A stretch of 62,000 nt of DNA, taken from Tubulanus polymorphus (taxonomy: Eukaryota > Nemertea > Palaeonemertea > Tubulaniformes > Tubulanidae). A program made the position numbers and the translations under genes. The stretch's first letter is position 1. Each line of letters begins with the position of its first letter. The stretch lies in the NCBI RefSeq assembly GCF_964204645.1, contig NC_134030.1, forward strand, positions 4,896,278 through 4,958,277. Direction: 5' to 3'. The notes under the pieces are model-generated. The model did not search any database. It worked only from the letters and a program-made list of their open reading frames with translations, and had not been told where the DNA came from. Of the stretch, positions 22,857-34,800 are shown piece after piece.

Positions 22857-25800
22857 TAGGGGGTGGTCTCGGGGGTCCTGACCCCTGCCTTCCAAACGAG
22901 GTTGCCCTTTCCATCGAGACAGAGGTCGTTAGAACCCATAAATTTGACATTCATTCTCACAGAAATTGCATCTTTTGAGGGTTTCCTTCAAATATTATCT
23001 AATACCGAGGGAGGGGCCCGAATAGTGGCCATTGAGATGGCTGCTTTACGCAAGATATGCCTTTTCTTATCTTCTGGAATCCATGCTTCCGATTTTCTAG
23101 ATCCGCGCCCCTTTACTGCAGGTGACTTAGCCCTCGCAAGAACTAATGCGACACTTACAGGTAGGATTTAACGAGCTCTCAAGTCGAAAGGTTAGCCGGC
23201 AGTTTTCCTAAATGTCGGCTTATGTCTAAGAAACAACGGCAATAATCCTCTCCGGCGGTGAAATGTCAAACAGCGTTTCCATCGAATCCGTAGATATTTT
23301 TACGGAGATGGTCATCATCTTTACCGAGAGAATTGTCTATATTATTATAGTAAATGAGATTTGCGCGACGGGATTTCGACGCGGAGGTCCGCGGCGTATA
23401 AACGAGTTTTATGTAAATCGCGACGGCGGCGAGCGATAAAATCGATGAACCAGTCGTAAATCAGAGACAACGCGACACCCGACCGACCGAACGGCCGGCA
23501 CGTTGATACGATGACGATCCACGTAAAATCATCATTGGTTTATTTGATTAGAACCGACGACGATCGATGTACGTTGAACGCTGCTGTCGTTGTTTGATTC
23601 GATCCGCCGCAGCCGAAAACAAAATCATCATCACATTTCATCGCGGTTTCTTCCGAAACGTTTATTGTTCGTCGACGAAAATGACAACTGGACGTTCATC
23701 TAGCGGGAAGTGTTCTGACATCCTGACAGGTTGATGAAGCGAGGATTCCCCTCGGAAATGATGCACACTTAGATATACGCCACGAGGGGGAGGAGAATGG
23801 AGAGTCGGGATAAAGGGGGCTTTTCTGGTTTTTTATCACGGCCCATTCGGATTTATCTTTCATCTTTTTAAAATTGTCCTAGCAAAAAACATCATATTTT
23901 CCAGAAATCCGCCCTTGCAGTCCATAGATCGTAATTTCAACAAAGGAGAAAACTGATTCAATTTTCATTTGGGCCACTCAAAATACCTCAATCACACCCC
24001 CACACATCTTTTTTTTAATAGAGGTCATTTTGAATAAACTTGGGAAGATGCGAAGCAATCTTCCTAAAATTTCAGGAATACAGTTATATAATAATTGTTT
24101 CATCACTATTACGTGATTTTCAAAAAAATCTCATAGACTGCGAATAGTCTAAACTTATTTCGATGGTTCCGGTCATATCAAAAAGCAAGGCAAAAATTAA
24201 GTCATCTCTATTTTCTAGTCCTAGTTACTGGTATTTCCAATTCAATTTACTACCTTAAAGTCGTTATTTGGATAAGTCATCAACATAATGATCGTTCCAG
24301 CTATGACAACTCAAGCGAGTTTAACTACTGTAAGAAGATGGTCAACAAACGGTTTCGTTTTGGACACTAAATCGATGCCAGCAAATTGAAATCCAAGCAT
24401 CCAGCAACAAACACACGGCTCAGACATTTTTCCAAGAAAATTGCTTTTAATCGTTCGAAGATCAACAATAATATCATATTTCTAATTGCTACCAGATGAG
24501 ATCGTACTGCCACCTACTGGAAAACATAGAAACTATTCTTACCTGATGAAACGTTACAATTTTCAACAGCTTCCTAAACTCTCTCGTGTCATTTCTAGAA
24601 ATGAAATCAAATGAATCAGATCAAATGGATGAAAAATTAATCAAATTTCAATGAATACATGAAAACATGAAAACTTCAAAGATAATTTCCAATCTATGAT
24701 TTGAGGTAACCCCGCCTCTCTCAAATATCACAATAAATGGTATAAACAATTGCTGCTATTATGTATCGATATTGTCACATTATTTTTGTTGTTGTGGGTA
24801 TAATTTATGGTAAATGTGCGACTGACGAAAATAAGGCAGTAATTCCAGACACGAAGGGGAAATAACACTGGCTGGGGAAGCACTTACATAATAATTACCT
24901 GCAGTCATTTATATGTATTTAACTGCCAAATAGATTTTGCGCGATAGAAAAATGGTCTGGGAATTTGCGAGGTATTTAGCATTCCACGTCATTAAACAAC
25001 CTACACTTAAATCGTCAAAGTATGAACACCCTTTGGCTACAAATCCCAATAACCATAAGTTCAAATTGCATATTTCTGTTTACCCATTTTTTTACGATTC
25101 CAAAAAGTAATACATGTGAAAGTACTCCGCAGGTTTTGTTAAAAATATGTTTTTTTTCTTTGTTCCGTTAAGCCTGAAGTAGACGATATTGAAGGGATTG
25201 AACCCGAGGATGTATAAACATAGTGCTCTATGAACTACTGCTCTGATATGTTCGACACGTTCATTGAGGTTTTTATTTCCGATCCTTAAACCGGAATAAA
25301 ATTCATTGGCAGTCACAATCGAGATTCACCCGATAAATTCTATCCATCATTTACCCGAACCACAATTCATGAGAATTCCGCTGCCTTTGCCGGTGAAGAT
25401 ATTCATCTCACAACTAGAGGGTTAAGATGCGATGCCTTAAAGTCAATTCATCATTCGCGAAATCGAGCAAAATTCAAAGATTATTCTTACAGATGTTCTA
25501 AAGGGTAAATCTCATATAAATCAGATTGATTATTCATTGACATGCACCGTACTACGGCATAAGCATTATTGCCAGGATATGCAAAAATTCACATTGCCCA
25601 AAGTCATACACCAACCACACTACTATTTCTACATATTTTCAGTCGAAGCCTTCAGCAGAAAACGTACTAATTACAGAAAATTCAAATCTATCATTCTTAG
25701 TAGTTTTCCGTCAGGGAGATAGCTGGTTCAAAATAGAGCATTTGCGTTCTATCATTTTCAAGTTACATCATCTATCAATGCGTAGAATTCTACCTTATTC

Positions 25801-26737
25801 CAGTTCTATGACATTCTATCCCATTCATTCCTGGCATATTGCAGGTCTTACATTTTCAGACCTGGCATTTTTTTAGCATACCCCTCCGCTGAATGTATAC
25901 ACGCGTGTCTTAGTTGAAGCGGTTTTATCGAAGTCTTCAATCTAGAACGACAAACTACTCGATATTTCAATTTCATTTTCTCAGAATGAGTGCGAAAGCT
26001 GATAGTGACGGTATCTCAATGACGGCATCGTGATGAGAACTTTAATATCGGCAATAACGAGCGCGGCAAACATGAAGAAAAAACTCAATGACTTTACCAA
26101 CACCTTGTAGCGATATCCTATATACAATATATCTTAGAATTGGAGAAGTAGAAGAAAAATCTCGATTTGCCGTAAACATTGACATCCAAATGATGGAAAA
26201 TCTATGGATCTTTATGCCACAAAGAAGTTTTTTATCAGAAGCTGAATGAAGCCACAAGTGAGTTCGTTACTTCGAGCGGCAACGTTGATTACTGACGTGA
26301 GTCAGAAAACATGGCAGATTCATTTCGTGGTCCAGTGACCAAGTAATGTCCGATCGAACTATACAACAACATCATCGTAATAAAACACGCATAACTGCAA
26401 CAAGACGCAATCAATACACAGTGAGATGATACTCAATACACATCACCAGATATCTCGTATAATCCGTACGAAACAATATCGTAAATATAAGATTACGAAC
26501 TATTGAATGTGTGAGAAACATCGGTGGCGTCGCGTTGATCGATTTCTGATGATTTCTGAGAATGGAGATCACTATAAAAAGGTCATGTAAATGCACATAT
26601 TAATGCCACCACAATTAATGAGATACTATTGGCGTGGGTATAGCCAGTAACCAGACTGTAGAATTCTCATCATGTCTCTGAGGTTGGAACTGCATAGGTT
26701 CCATAGAAATGATACTTTTGGAGCAATTGAAACACAA
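22857..26737. other. Non-coding stretch with a CpG-rich block at 23.2-23.7 kb
   Basis: 23240-23700 is the most CpG-dense part of the first half (GCGACGGCGGCGAGCG, CCGACCGACCGAACGGCCGG). It includes GCGGCGTATAAACG (TATA-like, 23397-23402) and ATGTAAAT soon after. This suggests a promoter or enhancer, but no downstream exon is evident. 23700-26730 shows nothing recognisable. Confidence 0.35.
23391..23404 (+). promoter_or_regulatory. TATA-like site in CpG-rich block
   Basis: GCGGCGTATAAACG repeats the context of the site at 1676-1688 (GCGGCGTATAAATC), both in CpG-rich surroundings. Candidate core promoter only. Confidence 0.22.
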
Positions 26738-27012
26738 AAGCCATATTCACATTATCACTAGTAACTCCATTCTAATTTGGCCCGTACTAGACCTTCTTAG
26801 AAAGCCATCAGGTTTGAATCCCTGCTGAGGGCGGATGAAAGAATGGTCCAATTTTAGAATTCGGAACAGAGTCTTTGGTCTGTCTTAACGGGTACGTTCT
26901 AAAATGGAATGGACCAATTGAGAAGAGGCTTCGCGTTAGTTAGAATGAACGCTTGATCCGTTAAAAATCGGAATGGACGAAAATTTAAAACTGATAGTAT
27001 GAACACGGCTTA
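26738..27012. mobile_element. MITE family B, copy 2, with SINE fragment inside
   Basis: The left end AAGCCATATTCACATTATCA and the right end, complement of TAAGCCGTGTTCATACTATC, are clear inverted termini. Family words (CCATTCTAATTTGG, GGAATGGACCAATT) are present. At 26803-26836 the family sequence is interrupted by a tRNA-type B-box block that matches the SINE at 59273-59306. Confidence 0.75.
26803..26836 (+). mobile_element. SINE fragment (B-box region)
   Basis: By eye, 30 of 34 positions match 59273-59306. The shared block includes GGTTTGAATCCCTG (a Pol III B box with one transition) and GAGGGCGGATG. Only the 3' part of the tRNA-like head is present. Confidence 0.55.
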
Positions 27013-27577
27013 CAGATCTGTTTATATTGAGACAATTGAAACCCATTGATCTACCGTGTAAAGTATCTAACTGATGATATTTAGTGACAGACAGCACGTA
27101 TTGAAGAATGAATGAAACGATGTGTGGTGTACCGCAGTACTTTGATCAGTACCTGTCATTAGAAACGCTAGCTATATCGGTGTTCACCCGAGCGTAACGG
27201 ATATTTTACAGATGCCCGAGTAATTTGTATCGGCTGCGTGATTTTTTAAAGGCACGCCCGTTAACCCCGGCGTTGTTCACGCGTCTACGATCCCGGCGTA
27301 CGTGCCGATTTCCTGCAGGTTGTCGCCGCGGCGGCCTAGCGCACACAACCGTGCATCGGTATGCAACCAGGAAAAATCGATGCAATTTTTGCGAGACGCG
27401 AATTTTTGCGGGATCGATTTTTCGGTAACTTCGAGTAAGCGTATGATTAAAGTTTGACTGGAATCGACTGAAAACACATTTAGATCTAGAGATACAGATG
27501 ATAAAGTTATGTAGACTGATATCGAACTGTTAAACAGGCTCATTCTACCATTACTAGCAGTTTCAAGCATTAATAAG
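27013..27577. other. CpG-rich patch, nothing coding recognised
   Basis: 27180-27430 has many CpG words (CGCGTCTACGATCCCGGCGT, CGCCGCGGCGGCC). Frames on both strands stay open because stop codons are rare in this base composition. No domain is recognised. Confidence 0.35.
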
Positions 27578-27765
27578 AGCTTCACACGACGACGATTTGG
27601 CTCGGGCCAAGTTGGCACCGATCACGCCCTAGTCAAATTTGGCTAATTAGAGAGCGCTTTCATACGCAACCCACTCGTTAGATAATGAACAAGTGAGACA
27701 CTTCCGGCACCAGCTGCAATGAATTGACCTGAGCTAAAATTTTGCTCAGGCCTAGTCCAGCTAGA
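27578..27765 (+). mobile_element. MITE family A, 3'-truncated copy (A5)
   Basis: It starts AGCTTCACACGACGACGATT, continues GGGCCAAGTTGGCACCGATC and the central GAGAGCGCTTTCATACGCAA, and stops after GCTCAGGCCTAGTCC. The right half is missing. Confidence 0.75.
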
Positions 27766-28279
27766 CGAAACACTCCGATTGACCAGGGAGGTGGACCTTC
27801 AGTAAATGCAAAGTTTATATCCAAACACTTCTAATATCTGCTGTAGAGACTGCAGGTCTGGGTGTGTGGCGATTCGAGGGCAGTACACCAGGTAATGCTG
27901 GCTGCAGAGCGATCCTCAATCATCAACTAGACCTGTGTTTGGTAGAGAGAAAGAGCGATTATTGAAACATTTCTGTTGACACATTTCGAGCGAGTCAATT
28001 TCGAGTCAGGACCTAACGACTATTTACGAGCGAGTGTTGCAGCTAGAGGAGACTGGGTGTCTCGGCGACGATCACGAGATGCAATCTATCAAATGGATGC
28101 GTGTTCGCCGTATTTACAAGCTAGCAGTTTTAATCACGGTGATGCGTAGTGATATGTGATTCAAGGCGTCACATGTGTTTATGATCGTACCTTCGGGAGC
28201 TGAATGACTCACATCTAAAATTCAGCAAGGGAGAAGTAGATGATGATGATGACAAAATTGTATATCAGAGAGATACTAG
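27766..28279. other. Non-coding stretch, nothing recognised
   Basis: No family words, splice-flanked frames or structures seen. Confidence 0.4.
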
Positions 28280-28498
28280 TAGTGGTGGCCTGGTAGTGGG
28301 TAGTGATGTTGGCAGTGCTGTGGGTAGAGGGTAGTGGGTAGTGATGTGGGTAGTGCTGTGGGTAGTGGGTAGAGATGTGGGTATGTGGTATGGTGTGGGT
28401 AGTGGGTAGTGATGTGGGTAGTGGTATGGTGTGGGTAGAGATGTGGGTATGTGGTATGGTATGGGTAGTGGTATGGCATGGGTAGTGATGTGGGTGAT
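28280..28498 (+). repeat. GTGGGTAGTG-type minisatellite
   Basis: Irregular tandem units built from GTGGGTAGTG, GATGTGGGTA and GTGGTATG, about 220 bp. The minus-strand His/Tyr/Pro frame across it is a repeat artefact. Confidence 0.85.
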
Positions 28499-28568
28499 GG
28501 CCTCTAAGTGATGGTCAGCTATTCATGAAACCATCTTTAAAGAAGCCAAAGATAGTGAGTGACCTTAA

Positions 28569-28928
28569 AGCTATAATCACATAAGCGTTTATAACGTGGG
28601 TAAAAATTGGCCCATGTCAGATGAGGCCGATGCTAACTGTTCACACCAAATAGGTCTATGCTTGTTAGATACAGGCCAAATTTGGCCTAAACAAAAATAT
28701 CGCACCGGGCCGGTGCCAAATTTCAGCAAAGGTATAATATCATGTGAATGCTAATTGGTTGGTTACTGAATTACAGTAATTCACCTCACTTGCCACAGAA
28801 TAGTTTTGATAATATTTTAGTAACGACTCGTGATTTACATGTGAACGCACTCTGTAAATAGGCATAGGTCGACTGGAGTCTATGGTCCAGTTCTAACTCG
28901 GCCAAATCTTCTCCGTGAGATCGCGGCT
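28569..28928 (-). mobile_element. MITE family A, inverted full-length copy (A6)
   Basis: On the minus strand it runs from AGCCGCGATCTCACGGAGA through the family middle (AGAGTGCGTTCACATGTAAA) to the inverse of AGCTATAATCACAT. It is slightly longer than A1, with an insertion-like segment at about 28740-28800. Confidence 0.75.
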
Positions 28929-30149
28929 TATATCGTATGCAAATGAAAAACACGATGGTATATATTTCCATGAATTCATCACCTGCTTCACCTCTCACAC
29001 TACCTCATGCAGCTCATCTAGCATATCGTTATATACTATCACACGGAGAATTCCACTATGTATAATTTCACGAGTGAGTTCACCTCTTCTGTTATGCTCG
29101 CTAATGAATCGGGAAACACCGCTGGGGAAAGAACTTCATTGTTAGCCGGCCGAGAATCGGGATCGCTGTAGGGGTGAAATTCCGACGCAACGACGTGAAC
29201 GCCCCTCCCACACTGCGTGCAACTTAACAATGTAATTATGCGACTATAGGCTCATAGTAATGTTTACAATACAATACACATGTACTGACTGACTTGTGAA
29301 ATGAAACCTAAAGAACGTAGTAATTACATCGATTGTACGAAAAGTGGATATTTTGTACTATGGTTTCTTGTGTTGCCGGTAGTTAACGCTCCGTAATAAA
29401 TCACTAATGACACTCGTTCATAATACACAATGAAGCGAATCGCCGAGAAAATTCTCATAAGACGTAAAATTGGAAATTAAAACCCAACTTACTTCAGACA
29501 TTTAAAAATCTAGAGTTTGATTTAAAGAAGCTTCGAGTAGTTATTACCCTTACACAGTAGTAATAAATCACAATGAAGAAAAGACTTTTTTCTTGAAAAG
29601 TAATCTGTATTCATCATAAAACTTTAATACTGTTTTGCATAGGCGGTACTTAAGTTTTTTTTAGGTAAGGCACCCATAAGTCACGTTTGAGGAAAGATAA
29701 TTTCCTAGCGAGACATCCGTCTGACGATAGTTACGATAATCGTGATACCTCAGCGATATTTGAAAAACGGTTTCATTCACTTCTCGAAGCTCGAATAGTA
29801 GAAATTTACTATCAGAGATCTCAGCTGATGCTATCGCGATATTCGACAATGAAAACATGAAACGTCCAGACGGTTCATCTGTATATCTTCAGCTGAAATC
29901 AGATCGACGATGACCGGTGTAGATTTTTAGTCGAGATTTCGCGTCCGGCACAAAAGGAACGGAAAATAACCATTGAAATTAAGCCGGGAACATCGGCCCG
30001 AGGCTGATGAATCGATGAAATCATGTCGCCTTATGTCGCCACATTAATTGCCGTCTTGTGCAGCCAGAAGTCATCAAACACCTCAATCACAAACACGTGG
30101 TAAAACATGGCTCTAAGCTGAAACTGCTAACAAACCGCTTTTTGAAACC
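28929..30149. other. Non-coding stretch, one weak exon-like frame
   Basis: A minus-strand frame at 29039-29230 lies in a CpG-containing patch and has a donor-like GAG|GTGAAC near its end, but shows no known domain. The rest is AT-rich and unremarkable. Confidence 0.3.
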
Positions 30150-30470
30150 GCTAGTTAGTCCGTTGTTATTTGGTTTGTACCTAGAACGAACCAATTTAGA
30201 CCGGACCAAGCTGAACGAACCAATGCTACACATTCACACAACTTTTCAAATCAGCAAGCTTTTATCACTGGGTCCAGTTCGATGCAAAAAAACTGTGATT
30301 AAGAGGCAATAAAGGTACATTTTTTTAAATCACTAACAGAGAAATGGTCTGGTCTAAAAATTAGAACAGACCTGAATTTGGAACCAATCTAGAAACAGAC
30401 CTTTCAATAGAGCGAAATTGGAGCGTTCAAAATCTAGAATGTTCTAAATAACGAGGTGTGAACTAAATAT
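30150..30470. mobile_element. MITE family B, copy 3
   Basis: CTAGTTAGTCCGTTGTTATT at the left and GAGGTGTGAAC at the right correspond to family ends. The centre (AAATCAGCAAGCTTTT, GGGTCCAGTTCGATGCAA, AACTGTGATT) aligns with the copy at 50457-50759. The outer terminus on the left is degraded. Confidence 0.65.
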
Positions 30471-31470
30471 GATCAAATATATGGACAAAGCTTCGAGAAC
30501 CATGGAAGACATTGGTTTAGTAAGTAAAAGATGTCATCTTACGACATGCCATTAAACATCTTAATTTTCAACATAATATAGAGATAGTTTATCTAGGCCA
30601 CAGTACAATAGAACAGATCTTAAAAAATCTGAATCTTGGAAATGATGATTTCGCAACATTGTCTGAAAGAGATCTTGCTTTTTTATGACGAGGCCGAGAT
30701 AAATAAATGCGAGGTCTAACACTCCTGCGGATAAAACAGCTACCGGACAATAGAATGACAACTACAGGTCGACTAATTCCGGCAACAATGCGATACAAAA
30801 CGTTGTGGTTACGGAGAAACATTTCGAAATGTTACCTTTGTCAAAAAACGCGACATGATTTACAACCCAGAATCTCAAGTTTGTCTGCTTTCCATTTACG
30901 AAGTCACGTTTTGGTGACGTTTTGAATGTCGTTTCCGACTGAATCACAATTCTGATTCCAGTTAAAACCGACAAATTATTCACAATTAAACGAAACAGAC
31001 ATGTTGATATACAAGTTCACTACGAACCAAAAGATAACCTCAATTTTTTAAGGTTCAGAAATTGACACATTTGAACGGGAATTCTCCTCCTAAAAACTAC
31101 TACTACCTTCATTCATTTTGCAAGTCCAAATATCAGCGACAATTAGTATGATCTGCTATTTTTTCAGCTCTCTTAAATGACTCATCTTCAATTAATCTGA
31201 CCTCGATTGGATAGGATGCATATATTCGTAGAGATTGATAGAGATATTTTCCGTAAATGTTACCTGTATTTTGCTACACATAATAAAATCCTCGATGAAG
31301 ATGACTAGATGAAAGATATTGCCATCTGTAGGGAAGCTGATGAACAATAGTTCTGCATCTTTATATAAGATGGCAGCAGCGTGTGGTTTAACGAGCAGGT
31401 TTATCACATATCGGGCAGCATAAACACTTACATGAGCTACTTAACAAAGGTTAGCATAAGTTACGCTCGT
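30471..31470. other. Non-coding stretch, nothing recognised
   Basis: Small overlapping frames at 30561-30983 on both strands show no domain. I see no repeat ends. Confidence 0.4.
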
Positions 31471-31800
31471 AGCCAAATTCACTATTGCTTGTAAGTCCAT
31501 TCTAATTTGGGCTGAACCCGGAATGGATCACTTTGAAATGGACCAAATCAATGCCGTACATTTACAGAGGTAAATTGATAATCGGAAAAATTATAACAAA
31601 ATCATTCTTAAGATATATAAAGAATAATACATGAATGTTACAATATCATAGATAGGTTGAGAAAGGAAGTAGAGCTAGTATTTCATGTACACCTAGGTCC
31701 AGCCACAGGCATTGGCAAATAAAGCAAAGTTTCTATTTTTACACTGAAAAATGGTCCTTTTTGGAATGGACCTGGATTGGTCAATTTAGAATTATTCATT
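31471..31800. mobile_element. MITE family B, copy 4 (right end lost)
   Basis: It begins AGCCAAATTCACTATTGCTT and GTAAGTCCATTCTAATTTGG, and near its right side has GGTCCTTTTTGGAATGGACC and TGGATTGGTCAATTTAGAA. The terminal right repeat is not recognisable. Confidence 0.6.
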
Positions 31801-34800
31801 AGTATATTTTGAATTTGTACAGACCGAGTAACGTAGTGGCTCAGGCGATAAAAAGATGGAAGCAACACATACCAAATTCTGACTCAAGAAGCTGCCTGAT
31901 AAATTCAGATATATCTGAAGTTCCAAAGTCGCCAGCAACGCGAACTTCACAACTTCACAACCTCACACCTGACTACCCTAATTCGATTAACCCAATACAC
32001 AAACTGAACAATCAAACTTATATTTGTCTTCGGACTTTATTATATGATTATATGTATGCGAAGAAAATCAAATAGAAGACCAGATTTCATGGATCCTTTA
32101 AATTTGATGAGGCCCTGAAGCTATGAACATATGTATGACACCGAATATAATTCTCTAACAGTATTAATAATAATTGCTCATTTACAAATTTCTCAATCTC
32201 GTCAGAATTATAATGGACTAATTCACATAGTGTGGAGAAGTGTTTGCGACAAATAGGTGTTCACACTGTTCATTGTAGACACACCTGGTCAACAATGCCG
32301 AATATCTGGGGACTTCAATTTCAGTTTAATCTTCCAATAGTGTTTGATCTAGTTCGACTTTGTCGTTAAGTTCCCCCTATTTCGTAAATTGGTCGTTCTA
32401 AACAAGGTCATTGCTGTTGGCTGTAAAATCTCGTAATCCTGTTCAACCTGAGTTCATCACGAATACTGCACACGATATCAATAAACGTCTCCTCAAACAA
32501 TAATCAAATACCAATGATCAATTCAAATTATATTCATAAATACGATAAAAGGTAAAAAGTTGAATTGATAAATCTATAATAACTAATGTTTAGAAAACGA
32601 GGAAAGGGAAATTAAAAGCCCGCCCAGGGTCTAATAATCCACGTGAAGTCATTGTCAGCCAAAATCTATTGAGCACAACAAGCTTTCAGCAAACCTACCT
32701 CTTATTGTCCACATAACATTCCAAATCAGATCATTGAGCTAAAAAAATCTGAAAATATATAAGATATGAAAATCTATAAGTGTCGAAGCTACTTGACATT
32801 CAAAATATATATGTATATGAAGAGATTTTCAATATTTGCAACCTGCCATCTCCAACATCATCATCATCATCATCATAGAATTGTGAATGATTGTTGAACT
32901 TTTTTGTTGGATTAGGATGCTTTATAAGGAGAATGTAAATAGTAGTAATCCAGTGTTATTGTACCATCTGTCCAGTTATATCTAACAATCTCTTGATTTC
33001 TAACTCCGCTGACTCTGTTAGCATCAGCGAGTGAAGCGTATTTCTAATTCATTTCTTCATTTGGGAAACGAATTTAAGAATATATAAGGATAGAATGCGC
33101 ATTAGCAAAGATGTAATTTTTATGACCTCTCTGCGTTTCAATAGTAAAGTTCATGTTTCATTTTTATTCATCATAATCAAGGTAACACGATCGTCAATGA
33201 AACAAGCATAAAAAGGAAAAGAAACAGCAGAAAAAGATATAGAAAAAGCTTCAGAAAAGCGTCAGGGAAAGATTGTAGGAGTTTGGGCAGCGAGTCCGGG
33301 GCAAGGGACTAGGGTAAAGTTACAAAGGTACATCTATTGAATTCTCAAATCATCGATTCTAAAACATTAGAATTCAGGATAGGTGCAAAACAGTCAACGG
33401 CTATGAGTGAAATTGTCACAAAGCGATCGCCATTTTTCATCCCAACGATGTGAATTATTCCTTTACCGAGCCGACACTTTCTTTCATGTAAAACGACCGC
33501 ATAAAATAACTGCATGAATCAACGTCCAATTATGGGCGTGTTCTGCGAAAATTTCTATAAATATCCGGAAATTGAACATAAATGAAATGCCAACTCTATG
33601 GCCGGCCACTTTCTATAGAGACACTCGAGAGAGATCTGGTCACAAGAGTTGAATCTCGGCTAAAGGTACGGGATACCTCTCTCTGATGAAGGAAATGTTG
33701 GGTGGCAAAGATATTCACTTCAGAGAAGCTTGAATAAATATTAGCTTCGGAGCTATTAGCATAGTAGTGGAAGAAAAGCGTGAGTTTACTGAGTAAACTA
33801 AGGTATCATTGACACCTACCTGGGATTGTGTACATAGCTTAGTTAGAACTTCAGTTAAATCATTCAAATGTATCCTCAGAATTGCCTCCACTTCTCGTTT
33901 AAGAGGGAGGTAATTAGGTGACATGAGTGCTGTATAACATCTGTCCTATGTAAGTGTAGTTGGTGTACCTACATGTCACCTACTGTCCTTGGAACTTATT
34001 GCATTTGAGCCCAATAACAAGACAAACATGTTAGGGATATGAAGTGTAGGAGAAGGGTGCAGGTAGCTCAATCATGCCCAACTGATTCTATGTTCCGTTC
34101 TTTCTCTTTAAAATGCAGACCTTTTTGAAACAGCAATTTTTGGCTGTTTGTCAGAACTTGTAACCCCACACTACGGGCCTGTCATTGGTCAGTCAGTCAG
34201 TAGGTCACTTAATAAAATTGTTGGATAAGATATATATTAGCATTACTAATACAAAATCATCAAAACCGTTAGTTATCTAACTTATAGATGTGTATCTGAA
34301 TATTTCATATCAAAAGTATGTGTATCTGTTATTTATCAGATGGAATAGACACAAAGTGAAGGCGTTATCATATTTCAAATACATTCTTACTGCCAGTATA
34401 AATTGTATCAGTTTTTCATTCATTCGTAAACACTAAGACAAGTATAATAGATATCCCATTATATAGCCATTCAAAACCCATTTATGACTGATAAGAGTGT
34501 AAATGATTGGATAAGCATTTGAATTGATAAGATGATCTTATTGACTTAAGAACTCATAATTGAAAGATGATTTATCTAAACAGATATTCTTCACATTGTA
34601 ACAACGCAAGGTTTGTGTCAACAAACAACAGATGTACTTATCAAATCTAGATGAATTTGAAAACATTTGCCTGAATAGACATTTACGATGCCAATCTGTG
34701 CAGAATACATAATTTCACTACGACTGTATTTCCATTTCGTATAACTGTTATTAACTACAAGAAAGAGGAATCGGAAAATTACTCGTCTAATTTAAGTCTT

